A DNA stretch of 17,520 nt from SM23-28-2 sp964512285 (GTDB lineage: Bacteria; Chloroflexota; Dehalococcoidia; SM23-28-2): contig CAZEJO010000038.1 of NCBI GenBank assembly GCA_964512285.1, forward strand, positions 1 through 17,520. The letters are read 5' to 3'. Below are positions 7,523-13,831 of this stretch, piece by piece. The notes beneath the pieces are model-generated. The model saw only the letters and a program-made list of their open reading frames with translations. It ran no database searches and was not told where the DNA came from. How positions within the stretch are numbered: the stretch's first letter is position 1; the number at the start of each line of letters is the position of its first letter. Both the position numbers and the translations under genes were made by a program.

Positions 7523-8062
7523 ATGCGAGTGATCGCCGGCAAGGCCAAAGGGTTGAGGCTCAAGAGGCCAGCTGTGCGTCATCTCCGTCCCACCTCGGAC
7601 TTGGTGAGGGGGGCAATCTTCGACATACTGGTCTCGCTGGGGGCCGATTTGACCCGCGTCCTCGATCTGTACGCGGGCAGCGGTGCCCTGGGCATCGAGG
7701 CCCTCAGTCGCGGCGCTCACTGGTGCGACTTCGTCGAGCAAGATCGCGCGGCCTGTGCCATAATACGAGAGAACCTGGCCCTGGCTGGCTTCCAAGAACG
7801 GGGGCGAGTGCAGTGCCTGTCCGTGGAGAAGGCCGTGAACCGTCTGGATGGGCCCTACGACTTGGTGCTTATGGACCCGCCCTACGAGGGCGAGGGCGCT
7901 GAGGCGGTGGTGGATCGCTTGGTGGGCTCGCCTCTGATCGGGCCGGGGAGTACGCTTGTCGTAGAGCACTCCTGGCGTCGCCTGCCCGCCGAGCAGTGTG
8001 GGGCCTTTGCTCTGGTAAGCCGAAAGCGCCACGGAGACACTGGCGTATCTATTTATCAATAG
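7523..8062 (+). CDS. rsmD: 16S rRNA (guanine966-N2)-methyltransferase
   Basis: This 179-residue S-adenosylmethionine-dependent enzyme methylates G966 of 16S rRNA during 30S assembly. The start MRVIAGKAKGLRL matches the family N-terminus; the open frame to 7463 upstream overlaps the TPE tail and is not used. RPTSDLVRGAIFDIL (22-36) is the family signature, DLYAGSGALGIEAL (48-61) the SAM-binding loop, and DPPY (118-121) the N-methyltransferase catalytic motif. Length is typical. The gene is followed after 9 nt by coaD, the usual bacterial rsmD-coaD pairing, so the two are surely co-transcribed. Confidence 0.95.
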   Translation: MRVIAGKAKGLRLKRPAVRHLRPTSDLVRGAIFDILVSLGADLTRVLDLYAGSGALGIEALSRGAHWCDFVEQDRAACAIIRENLALAGFQERGRVQCLSVEKAVNRLDGPYDLVLMDPPYEGEGAEAVVDRLVGSPLIGPGSTLVVEHSWRRLPAEQCGAFALVSRKRHGDTGVSIYQ

Positions 8063-8071
8063 GAGGGCTAC

Positions 8072-8545
8072 TTGGCTGTCGCTGTCTATCCCGGTCGCTT
8101 CGATCCTGTCACCAACGGTCATCTGGACATCACTCGGCGCGCCGCTGCTCTGTTCGAGCGGGTAGTGGTGGCAGTGTATGATATGCCCGATGCAGTTTTT
8201 TCCATCGAAGAGCGGTTGAAGATGTTCGAGGAGGCGGTGAAGGATCTGCCCAACGTAACCGTCAAGCCGTTCTACGGTCTGGTGGTGACGTTCGCTCGTC
8301 AGGAGAAGGCCAATGTGCTGGTGCGAGGCATCCGCGCTTTTACTGACTTCGAGGCGGAGTTCGACATGGCCCTCATGAACAAGAAAATGGCACCGGAGCT
8401 TGAGTCGGTGTACATGATGGCCAGCCTGGAGCACCTGTTCGTCAGCGGTCGCAGGATTCGAGAGGTAGCCAGCATGGGCTACGATGCGGGTGATTTGGTG
8501 CCGCCCCACGTGGACTCAGCCCTTCGTCGGAAGTTCGCCCGGTAG
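8072..8545 (+). CDS. coaD: Pantetheine-phosphate adenylyltransferase
   Basis: This 157-residue enzyme transfers AMP from ATP to 4'-phosphopantetheine, the penultimate step of coenzyme A synthesis. The nucleotidyltransferase motif TNGH is at 14-17, the substrate-binding VRGIRAFTDFEAEFDMALMN at 84-103, and the C-terminal motif, usually ISSS, reads VSGRRIREVA (124-133), still with the second Ser. Length is typical. The start is TTG (8072), fixed by AGGAGGG 4 nt upstream; the ribosome-binding site overlaps the rsmD stop codon region. No ATG fits. Confidence 0.95.
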   Translation: MAVAVYPGRFDPVTNGHLDITRRAAALFERVVVAVYDMPDAVFSIEERLKMFEEAVKDLPNVTVKPFYGLVVTFARQEKANVLVRGIRAFTDFEAEFDMALMNKKMAPELESVYMMASLEHLFVSGRRIREVASMGYDAGDLVPPHVDSALRRKFAR

Positions 8546-8570
8546 GGGGAATCCTTTGGCTAATGAGTCC

Positions 8571-9086
8571 ATGGATGTCCTTTACCTCATCGACCGGCTG
8601 GAGGAGCTGGTGGCCCGAGCTTTCCATGTTCCTATGGGCAGCGGCGTGGTAGTGCATCGCCAGCGCCTGCTCGACCTGATCGACCGCATGCGGGTGGCGA
8701 TGCCCGCTGACATCCGCGAGGCACGTGAGGTCCTGCAGAGGCAGGAAGAAGTGCTGGCTCAGGCCCAGGAGGAAGCGGGGCGCATTATCGCCAGGGCGCA
8801 GGCAGAGCTGGAGGAGCGCCTGAAGGACGAGGCGGTGGTGAAGGCGGCGGAGGAACGGGCACAGCAGATTGTCCGCGAAGGAGAGGAGAGGGCCCAGGCC
8901 CTGGTGCGAGACAGTGAGGCGCAGGCCAGGGAGCGTCTGGATGAGGCCGAGAGGAGCGCTCAGCAGCAGATGGAGGAGGCCGACCTCTACTCTCTGCAAA
9001 CCATGCGTCGATTGGAGACGCAGCTCAACAATTTCCTCAACACTATCCGCAAGGGCATCCAGACTATGGAAGAGCGGGGGCGCTGA
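8571..9086 (+). CDS. Coiled-coil protein downstream of coaD
   Basis: This 171-residue cytoplasmic protein is almost wholly helical. A short N-terminal segment, MDVLYLIDRLEELVARAFHV, is followed by a region with HRQRLLDLIDRMRVAMP and then a long charged coiled coil (about 50-150) rich in Ala, Glu, Gln and Arg. It resembles ATP-synthase subunit B/E or DivIVA-like coiled coils, but it has no transmembrane helix and no F-ATPase neighbours. I recall similar genes after coaD in Chloroflexota and some Firmicutes, with no assigned function. The start could be the ATG at 8571 or the TTG at 8556, which has GGGGGA 5 nt upstream; both lie just after coaD. The frame's extension into coaD is not expected to be used. 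Confidence 0.8.
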   Translation: MDVLYLIDRLEELVARAFHVPMGSGVVVHRQRLLDLIDRMRVAMPADIREAREVLQRQEEVLAQAQEEAGRIIARAQAELEERLKDEAVVKAAEERAQQIVREGEERAQALVRDSEAQARERLDEAERSAQQQMEEADLYSLQTMRRLETQLNNFLNTIRKGIQTMEERGR

Positions 9087-9151
9087 GAAATATAGACACC
9101 AATACGGAGTCCTCGGGAGCCGTCAGGCTGCGTCTGGCCGCTCTGGGCGGC

Positions 9152-9661
9152 TTGGGCGCGATCGGCGTGGGGGTGGTGGGCGTGGTGATGCTGGTGTGGG
9201 GGGAGGTCATTCTTGTTGCCTCCATCGTGTTCGCTGTTGATACACTCGGCCTGTGGTGGGGCTACTTGGTCTTCTGCCTGGGTTGGGGCGCCATGGGCTT
9301 GGCTAGCCTGGCGATCTACGACCGGGCATTGCCCATCGTTCACCCGCTTGTCATGCGTTGGTGGAGGCAGCTTTGGCCGAGGCGCAAGGATGAGGCGGGC
9401 GAGGCCTCAACCGTGAGTCGAGCGGAACCTTCGTTGCTCGCGAGGCTTGTCATGCGGGTGGCCAGGGCGTCTCGGCCTCTGGGGGTGCTGGCGGCGGCGG
9501 TCCTCATCGGCGGTCCTGGCACGCCTGTGTGGCGGCTGCTGGGCTTTCGCGGGGCCAGCGGCTACGTTTGTGTAGTGCTATCGACCGCTCTCTTCGGCAT
9601 CATTTGGGTGCCGTTCTACGGAGTGGGCGGCGGCGCCCTCTGGGACCTGGCGGCGGGGTAG
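9152..9661 (+). CDS. Small integral membrane protein, unknown
   Basis: This protein of about 169 residues has four predicted transmembrane segments: two at the N-terminus (VGVVMLVWGEVILVASIVFAV and, after a short turn, the WWGYLVFCLGWG region) and two near the C-terminus (LGVLAAAVLIGG and VVLSTALFGIIWVPFYGVG). A basic, charged cytoplasmic loop (about 65-100) lies between. I recognise no family. The only standard start in frame is a weak TTG at 9152, almost inside the first helix. The same frame is open back to a CTG at 9083 that overlaps the preceding TGA stop as CTGA, which would add 23 soluble residues. The gene probably ends the protease-to-coaD transcription unit and converges on leuS. 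Confidence 0.7.
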   Translation: MGAIGVGVVGVVMLVWGEVILVASIVFAVDTLGLWWGYLVFCLGWGAMGLASLAIYDRALPIVHPLVMRWWRQLWPRRKDEAGEASTVSRAEPSLLARLVMRVARASRPLGVLAAAVLIGGPGTPVWRLLGFRGASGYVCVVLSTALFGIIWVPFYGVGGGALWDLAAG

Positions 9662-9662
9662 G

Positions 9663-9676
9663 TGTCCCTGGGGACA
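9663..9676. other. Short inverted repeat between convergent genes
   Basis: TGTCCC and GGGACA flank a 2-nt loop in the 26-nt gap between the membrane-protein gene and leuS. It is too short, and lacks a T-run, for a confident terminator call on either strand. Confidence 0.25.
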
Positions 9677-9687
9677 TCCAATGCGTC

Positions 9688-12132
9688 CTAGCGCACCACC
9701 ACGTTCACCAGCTTGCCCGGCACGTAGATGATGCGCTCCGTCTGCTTGCCGGCGATGTGGGACTGCACCCGCTGGCTGGCCAGGGCCAGCTCTTTGGCCC
9801 GCTCCTCGGCGATGTCCGCTGGCGCCTGAATGCGGTCGCGCACCTTACCGTTGACCTGCACCACGAGGGTTATCTCGTCCTCCTTGGCCAGCTCCTCGTC
9901 CCACTTTGGCCAGGGCTGCTGGTGGATACTGTAAGGCTTACCGAGGCGGGCCCACAGCTCCTCGGCGAAATGGGGCGCTGAGGGTGCCATGAGGAGCAGG
10001 AGCGTCTCGATAGCCTCCTGCCAGGCGCTGGCGTCCACTCGGTCCGACTCTTTGGCCTTGGCCAGTGAGTTGGAGTACTCCATGAGGGCGGCCAGCATGG
10101 TGTTGAAGCGGAAGCGCTCCATGTCCTCGGTCACGCGGCGGGTGGTCTTGTGGCTTACGTGGCGAAGCTGGTGGGTGGCTTCGGGGTCGGCGCCGTCGCT
10201 GGGGGCAGCGCCCACGACCAGGCCCCAGACGCGGTTCAGCCAGCGGTGGATACCGAAGATGCCCGAATCGTCCCACTCGCCGCCGTGCTCCCAGGGGCCC
10301 ATGAACATTAGGTAGCAGCGCACCGTATCGGCTCCGAGGCGAGTCACATACTCGTCGGGGGTGATGACGTTGCCGCGCGACTTGCTCATCTTGGCCTTCT
10401 CGGCGATGATGTGCCCCTGGTTGAACAGCCTCAGGAAGGGCTCGTCGCCCGGCACGATCCCGAGGTCGCGGGCCACCTTCCAGAAGAAGCGGGCATAGAG
10501 CAGATGCATGACGGCGTGCTCGGCGCCGCCGGTGTACTGATCGACCGGCAGCCACTTCTTGGCCAGGGCCGGGTCCACCGGCCCCTTATCGTAGTGGGGG
10601 TCAAGGTAGCGGATGAAGTACCAGTTGGAGTCCATGAAGGTGTCCATGGTGTTCGTCTCCCGCCGGGCGGGTCCCTGGCAGCGGGGGCAGACGGTGTTGA
10701 CGAACCCCTGATGGTGGGCCAGGGGCGACTCGCCGGTGGGCTTGAACTCGGCGTCTTCGGGCAGGAGGACGGGCAGGTCATCTTCGGGCACGGGGACGGT
10801 GCCACAGCTATCGCAGTAGACGATTGGGATGGGGCAGCCCCAGTAGCGCTGGCGGGAGATGAGCCAGTCGCGCAGGCGGTAGCCGACCTTTCGGCCGCCC
10901 CAGCCCTTGCGCTCGACATAATCAGCAACGGCGTCGTAGCCCTCTTGGTTGGGGGTGCCGTCGAAGGGGCCGGAGTTGACCATCGGGCCCTGGCCGAGGT
11001 AGGCCTCTGTGAGCTCCTGGCCCTGCCAGTCTGGCGGGGCAACGACGACGATGATGGGGAGGTCGTACTGCTTGGCGAAGGCGAAGTCGCGGTCGTCGTG
11101 GGCGGGCACGCCCATGACGATGCCGGTGCCGTAGGTCAACAGGGCGTAGTCGGCGATCCAGAGGGGGATCTTCTGGCCGGAGAGGAGATTCTTGCAGTAG
11201 GAGCCGAGGAAGACGCCGGTCTTCTCCTTCTCGGTGGAGAGGCGCTGGATCTCGCTGAGGCGGCGGGTCTGCTCGACGTAGGCCTCCACGTCGGCTCGCC
11301 GGTCGGGGGTGGTCAGCTTCTCCACCAGGGGGTGTTCGGGCGCCAGCACCATGGAGGTGACGCCGTAGACGGTATCGGGGCGGGTGGTGAAGACGCGGAT
11401 CTCCTTCTCATCTACGCCGGGCACATCGAGGCCGAAGGCGAGCTCCACCCCCTCGCTGCGGCCGATCCAGTTCTTCTGCATGGTAACGACTCGCTCCGGC
11501 CACTCGATCTGGCTGTGGTCGAGGAGCTCGTCGGCGTAGTTGGTGATGCGGAAGAACCACTGCTCGAGGTCGCGGCGGCTGACAGGGGTGCCGCAGCGCT
11601 CGCAGTCGCCGCTGGGCAGAACCTGCTCGTTGGCTAGCACGGTCTGGCAGGATGGGCACCAGTTGGCGGGGGCCTTGGCGCGATAGGCTAGGTCCTTCTC
11701 GTAGAACTTGAGGAACCACCACTGGGTCCAGCGGTAGTATTCGGGGTCGCAGCTACTGGCCTCGCGGCGCCAATCGAACATCGCCCCCATCGACTTCAAC
11801 TGCTGGCGCATGCGCTGGATGTTGTCCATGGTCCACTTGTAGGGGTGGATCTTTTGCTTGATGGCGGCGTTCTCGGCGGGCAGGCCGAAGGCGTCGAAGC
11901 CCATGGGGAAGAGGACGTTGTAGCCCTGCATGCGCTTGTAGCGAGCGGCCACGTCGGAGGGAGCCATGGGGTACCAGTGGCCGATGTGCAGGTCGCCGGA
12001 GGTGTAGGGGAGCATGGTAAGGAGGTACCATTTGGGGCGAGGGTCATCGTCCGGCGTCTCGTAGAGGCCGTCCTGTTCCCACTTGCTCTGCCACTTCTTA
12101 TCGATGTCCGACGGGTTGTACCTATCGGTCAT
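9688..12132 (-). CDS. leuS: Leucyl-tRNA synthetase
   Basis: This 814-residue class I synthetase charges tRNA-Leu; length is normal for bacterial LeuRS. The HIGH motif is at 49-52 (DLHIGHWYP) and KMSKS at 581-585. Between them lie a zinc-type Cys cluster (WCPSCQ...CERCG, about 153-176), and the CP1 editing domain with TTRPDTVYGVT and the GTGIVMGVPAHDDRDF motif that hydrolyses mischarged tRNA. The C-terminal anticodon-binding and LVVQVNGKVRDRI segments are present. The ATG at 12132 is set by AGGAGGGG 7 nt upstream and overlaps the end of the mgtC-like gene by 11 nt. Expression should be governed by the leucine T-box before mgtC. Confidence 0.98.
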   Translation of the reverse strand: MTDRYNPSDIDKKWQSKWEQDGLYETPDDDPRPKWYLLTMLPYTSGDLHIGHWYPMAPSDVAARYKRMQGYNVLFPMGFDAFGLPAENAAIKQKIHPYKWTMDNIQRMRQQLKSMGAMFDWRREASSCDPEYYRWTQWWFLKFYEKDLAYRAKAPANWCPSCQTVLANEQVLPSGDCERCGTPVSRRDLEQWFFRITNYADELLDHSQIEWPERVVTMQKNWIGRSEGVELAFGLDVPGVDEKEIRVFTTRPDTVYGVTSMVLAPEHPLVEKLTTPDRRADVEAYVEQTRRLSEIQRLSTEKEKTGVFLGSYCKNLLSGQKIPLWIADYALLTYGTGIVMGVPAHDDRDFAFAKQYDLPIIVVVAPPDWQGQELTEAYLGQGPMVNSGPFDGTPNQEGYDAVADYVERKGWGGRKVGYRLRDWLISRQRYWGCPIPIVYCDSCGTVPVPEDDLPVLLPEDAEFKPTGESPLAHHQGFVNTVCPRCQGPARRETNTMDTFMDSNWYFIRYLDPHYDKGPVDPALAKKWLPVDQYTGGAEHAVMHLLYARFFWKVARDLGIVPGDEPFLRLFNQGHIIAEKAKMSKSRGNVITPDEYVTRLGADTVRCYLMFMGPWEHGGEWDDSGIFGIHRWLNRVWGLVVGAAPSDGADPEATHQLRHVSHKTTRRVTEDMERFRFNTMLAALMEYSNSLAKAKESDRVDASAWQEAIETLLLLMAPSAPHFAEELWARLGKPYSIHQQPWPKWDEELAKEDEITLVVQVNGKVRDRIQAPADIAEERAKELALASQRVQSHIAGKQTERIIYVPGKLVNVVVR

Positions 12133-12592
12133 TCTCTGTCCCCTCCTGGTCCTCGTGCGCTATCGGTTCACGCAGGCACCCCTTGGTTAGGACATCCAGC
12201 CTGCGGACCACCGGTCGGGCCTCCAGCAGGATGAACACCAGCACTGAGCCCAGGCCAGCCACCAGGTAGAGCTCGCGGGCGACGGCCATGCCGATGGCGC
12301 AGGCGCTCCAGATGGTGGCGGCGGTGGTGATTCCGCGCACGGTGTAGCCTTCGCGGAAGATGACGCCGGCGCCCAGGAAGCCGATGCCGGTGACAATGCC
12401 GGCGGCCACCCGGTTCTCTTCGCCCAAGACCGCGCCCACGTCGGTGAACAGGGCGGAGCCGAGGGCCACGAGGGCCACCGTGCGCACGCCCGCGGGGTAG
12501 CCCCGCAGCTCTCGCTCCAGGCCGATGAAGGCGCCGAGAGCGGCGGCGAGGGCCAATCGGCCGACGATTGCTAGCTGGTCATCGATGGGCAT
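12122..12592 (-). CDS. MgtC/SapB family membrane protein
   Basis: This 156-residue membrane protein matches the MgtC/SapB transmembrane domain: GLERELRGYPAGVRTVALVALGSALF (24-49), then RVAAGIVTGIGFLGAGVIF (61-79) with the invariant GFLGAG, then VRGITTAATIWSACAIGMA (85-103). Four or five helices are expected, followed by a short charged cytoplasmic tail; the C-terminal ACT-like domain of full MgtC is absent. Family members in pathogens inhibit F1Fo-ATPase or help survival in low Mg2+, while roles in free-living bacteria are unknown. The ATG at 12592 fits the family N-terminus. The longer open frame to 12760 is the T-box leader read as protein. The gene lies between the T-box terminator and leuS, and its last 11 nt overlap leuS. 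Confidence 0.93.
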   Translation of the reverse strand: MPIDDQLAIVGRLALAAALGAFIGLERELRGYPAGVRTVALVALGSALFTDVGAVLGEENRVAAGIVTGIGFLGAGVIFREGYTVRGITTAATIWSACAIGMAVARELYLVAGLGSVLVFILLEARPVVRRLDVLTKGCLREPIAHEDQEGTENDR

Positions 12593-12607
12593 TGTCTCTG
12601 CAAACCC

Positions 12608-12635
12608 AAAACCCTCCGTCCACAGGGACGGAGGG
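12608..12635 (-). terminator. Intrinsic terminator of the T-box leader
   Basis: A perfect 10-bp stem, CCCTCCGTCC (12635-12626 read as its complement partner) with a 4-nt loop, is followed on the minus strand by TTTT and a T/G-rich run. The 5' arm can instead pair with the T-box AGGG to form the antiterminator, so this is the regulatory switch upstream of mgtC and leuS. Confidence 0.9.
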
Positions 12636-12835
12636 CCACTCCGCGTTACCACCCTGCTTTCCGCCAGACAGGAGGCGGACGCTCGGGGGCGCTGTAACGG
12701 GCACTGCCCGTCGCCGGCTACTGACCCTTCGCCGGCGCTGCTCCCAGGCGAGTTCGGCACACTCCCCGATGCTGACTCGCAGCGGCCGTCAGCTCTCTGG
12801 CGAGGAGGGTGCGCCTACTACTCCTGCTCTTCGCG
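12608..12835 (-). promoter_or_regulatory. Leucine T-box riboswitch
   Basis: This leader RNA binds uncharged tRNA and permits read-through when charging is low. Stem I (about 12835-12733) has base pairs GCG/CGC, a GA-rich internal loop, CAGG/CCTG, a specifier loop with AGTAGTA on one side and GAACTCG on the other, then GGCGCAC/GTGTGCC, the AGAGAG bulge (12798-12793), and a GCTGAC/GTCAGC stem with the conserved GGCCGCTGCGA apical loop. The specifier codon is CTC (12752-12750), read by tRNA-Leu(GAG). Further hairpins (GCCGGC pair, ACGGGC/GCCCGT, CCGCC/GGCGG) lead to the T-box AGGGTGGTAACGCGG (12655-12641). Its TGGT pairs with a tRNA ACCA end, as expected for tRNA-Leu. The terminator follows at once. 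Confidence 0.93.
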
Positions 12836-12917
12836 TTTTCCCTGTGAAACGAGAATTGGTGAAGGTCGGGGAGACTCAACTCCCCAGGCTTCTGTGTGCC
12901 AGCTACGGCACGCCTAT

Positions 12918-12946
12918 ACAATACCGTGTTTTTGGGTCGTCTACAA
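12918..12946 (-). promoter_or_regulatory. Probable promoter of T-box/mgtC/leuS transcript
   Basis: On the minus strand TTGTAG (12946-12941) and TATTGT (12923-12918) are 17 nt apart. Transcription would start near 12911, about 75 nt before Stem I. Both hexamers are moderate matches, but the spacing and the position before a T-box fit. Confidence 0.5.
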
Positions 12947-13015
12947 GCCACACGGCGGCGTTGGCTAGGCGCGAGGGCGGCTACGGACTTGAGGGAGGAG
13001 CAGAGTCAGTAGATG

Positions 13016-13044
13016 TTGACAGAAGGGCCGAGCGGCTGTAGACT
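13016..13044 (+). promoter_or_regulatory. Promoter of cyclic-nucleotide-binding gene
   Basis: A perfect TTGACA (13016-13021) lies 17 nt before TAGACT (13039-13044). Transcription would start near 13051, a short leader of about 24 nt before the GTG start at 13075. Confidence 0.7.
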
Positions 13045-13074
13045 CTTCGTACTTTAGTGCAAAGGGAGATAGCC

Positions 13075-13512
13075 GTGCCGATGTTTCGTTATCGTCGCTC
13101 GGATAAGGTTGATTTGCTGCGAAAAGTGTCGCTGTTCAGCCAGCTTAGCCGACGCCAGCTCAACGCCGTTGCTAAACACGCCGACGAGGTCGAGCGGCGT
13201 GCAGGGTCGGTCTTGGCGAAGCAGGGCGCGCAGGGGCTGGAAGCGATCATCATAGTCGACGGTAGGGCGCGAGTGAAAGCGGACGGCAAGGCGATCGCTG
13301 AGCTTGGCCCCGGCGACGTTGTGGGGGAAATGTCGGTCATCGATGGAAAGCCCCGCAGCGCGACGGTCACCGCGGAGACGCCCGTGAAGCTGCTGGTGCT
13401 TCATCGCCGAGATTTCGTGTCCCTGCTGGAGAAGGTGCCCGGCCTACCGCGGAAGCTGCTTGTGACGCTTTGCGAGCGAGTGCGGCAGGTAGATCACGCT
13501 ATCACTCACTAG
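13075..13512 (+). CDS. Stand-alone cyclic-nucleotide-binding domain protein
   Basis: This 145-residue protein consists of one cNMP-binding (CAP-effector-like) domain. An N-terminal helix (KVDLLRKVSLFSQLSRRQLNAVAKHADEV, split by a loop) precedes the beta roll. The phosphate-binding cassette reads VVGEMSVIDGKPRSATVTA (82-100), with the conserved Gly84-Glu85 and Arg94 that contact the ribose and phosphate, so ligand binding is plausible. There is no DNA-binding helix-turn-helix, kinase, channel or cyclase part, so any output must go through a partner protein. The start is GTG at 13075, placed by GGGAG 6 nt upstream; an upstream GTG at 13057 lies before that site. It is a single-gene unit with its own promoter and terminator. 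Confidence 0.9.
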   Translation: MPMFRYRRSDKVDLLRKVSLFSQLSRRQLNAVAKHADEVERRAGSVLAKQGAQGLEAIIIVDGRARVKADGKAIAELGPGDVVGEMSVIDGKPRSATVTAETPVKLLVLHRRDFVSLLEKVPGLPRKLLVTLCERVRQVDHAITH

Positions 13513-13597
13513 CGCTGCTCCTTCGCCTGGCACGTCACGCCGAAGCGCCTCAGGAGTGGGCTGACAAACGATAGCAGGTAGGAGGGCGTCTAAACGC

Positions 13598-13624
13598 AAT
13601 CGGCCCCAACCGGGGCCGATTTTG
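13598..13624 (+). terminator. Intrinsic terminator after cNMP-binding gene
   Basis: A perfect 10-bp stem AATCGGCCCC / GGGGCCGATT with a 4-nt loop (AACC) is followed by TTGT on the plus strand, giving TTTTGT after the GC-rich part. The mirror strand has only a weak T-run, but the same hairpin may also stop the convergent tRNA-Ala transcript. The stretch 13513-13597 before it shows nothing else. Confidence 0.85.
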
Positions 13625-13635
13625 TATTCGAGTTC

Positions 13636-13710
13636 TGGTGGAGCTGGGGGGACTCGAACCCCCGACCTTTTGTCTGCCAGACAAACGTTCTCCCTCTGAA
13701 CTACAGCCCC
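13636..13710 (-). tRNA. tRNA-Ala (anticodon GGC)
   Basis: A complete 75-nt cloverleaf with CCA encoded. Acceptor GGGGCTG pairs with CAGCTCC and includes the G3-U70 wobble pair that identifies alanine tRNAs. The D stem is GTTC/GAAC, the anticodon stem TTTGT/ACAAA with loop CTGGCAG (anticodon GGC, reads GCC), and the T arm GGGGG-TTCGAGT-CCCCC. A73 and CCA follow. Confidence 0.97.
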
Positions 13711-13723
13711 ACTCCGTGCCCAT

Positions 13724-13752
13724 ATCGTAGCAAGAACGGTCACGCAGGGCAA
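13724..13752 (-). promoter_or_regulatory. Probable promoter of tRNA-Ala
   Basis: On the minus strand TTGCCC (13752-13747) and TACGAT (13729-13724) are 17 nt apart, placing the transcript start within about 10 nt of the mature tRNA 5' end. The GC-containing TATGGGC stretch just after the -10 would fit a stringently controlled stable-RNA promoter, which is inference. Confidence 0.5.
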
Positions 13753-13754
13753 GC

Positions 13755-13783
13755 TTGACACAGTTTCGGAGCTAGGCGATCAT
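13755..13783 (+). promoter_or_regulatory. Promoter of CaiB/BaiF gene
   Basis: A perfect TTGACA (13755-13760) lies 17 nt before GATCAT (13778-13783). It is back to back with the tRNA-Ala promoter, the two -35 boxes being only 2 nt apart. The leader to the ATG at 13832 is about 40 nt. Confidence 0.6.
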
Positions 13784-13831
13784 GCGGCTGAATCCTCGTT
13801 CCTTTTCCTATATAGCAGGGAGGTGCTGCTC

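Noticed and set aside
10411..11637. 408-codon open frame on the plus strand inside leuS
   Set aside because: It is antisense to conserved LeuRS sequence in a GC-rich gene, with Val/Gly/Ala/Leu-heavy composition typical of shadow frames.
12593..12760. N-terminal extension of the MgtC-like protein
   Set aside because: This DNA is the T-box and its terminator; the extension has no membrane or family features and the conserved N-terminus starts at 12592.
13598..13624. Hairpin as an attenuator for the tRNA gene
   Set aside because: Its T-run is on the plus strand, after the cNMP-binding gene; on the tRNA strand it can at most act as a weak stop.
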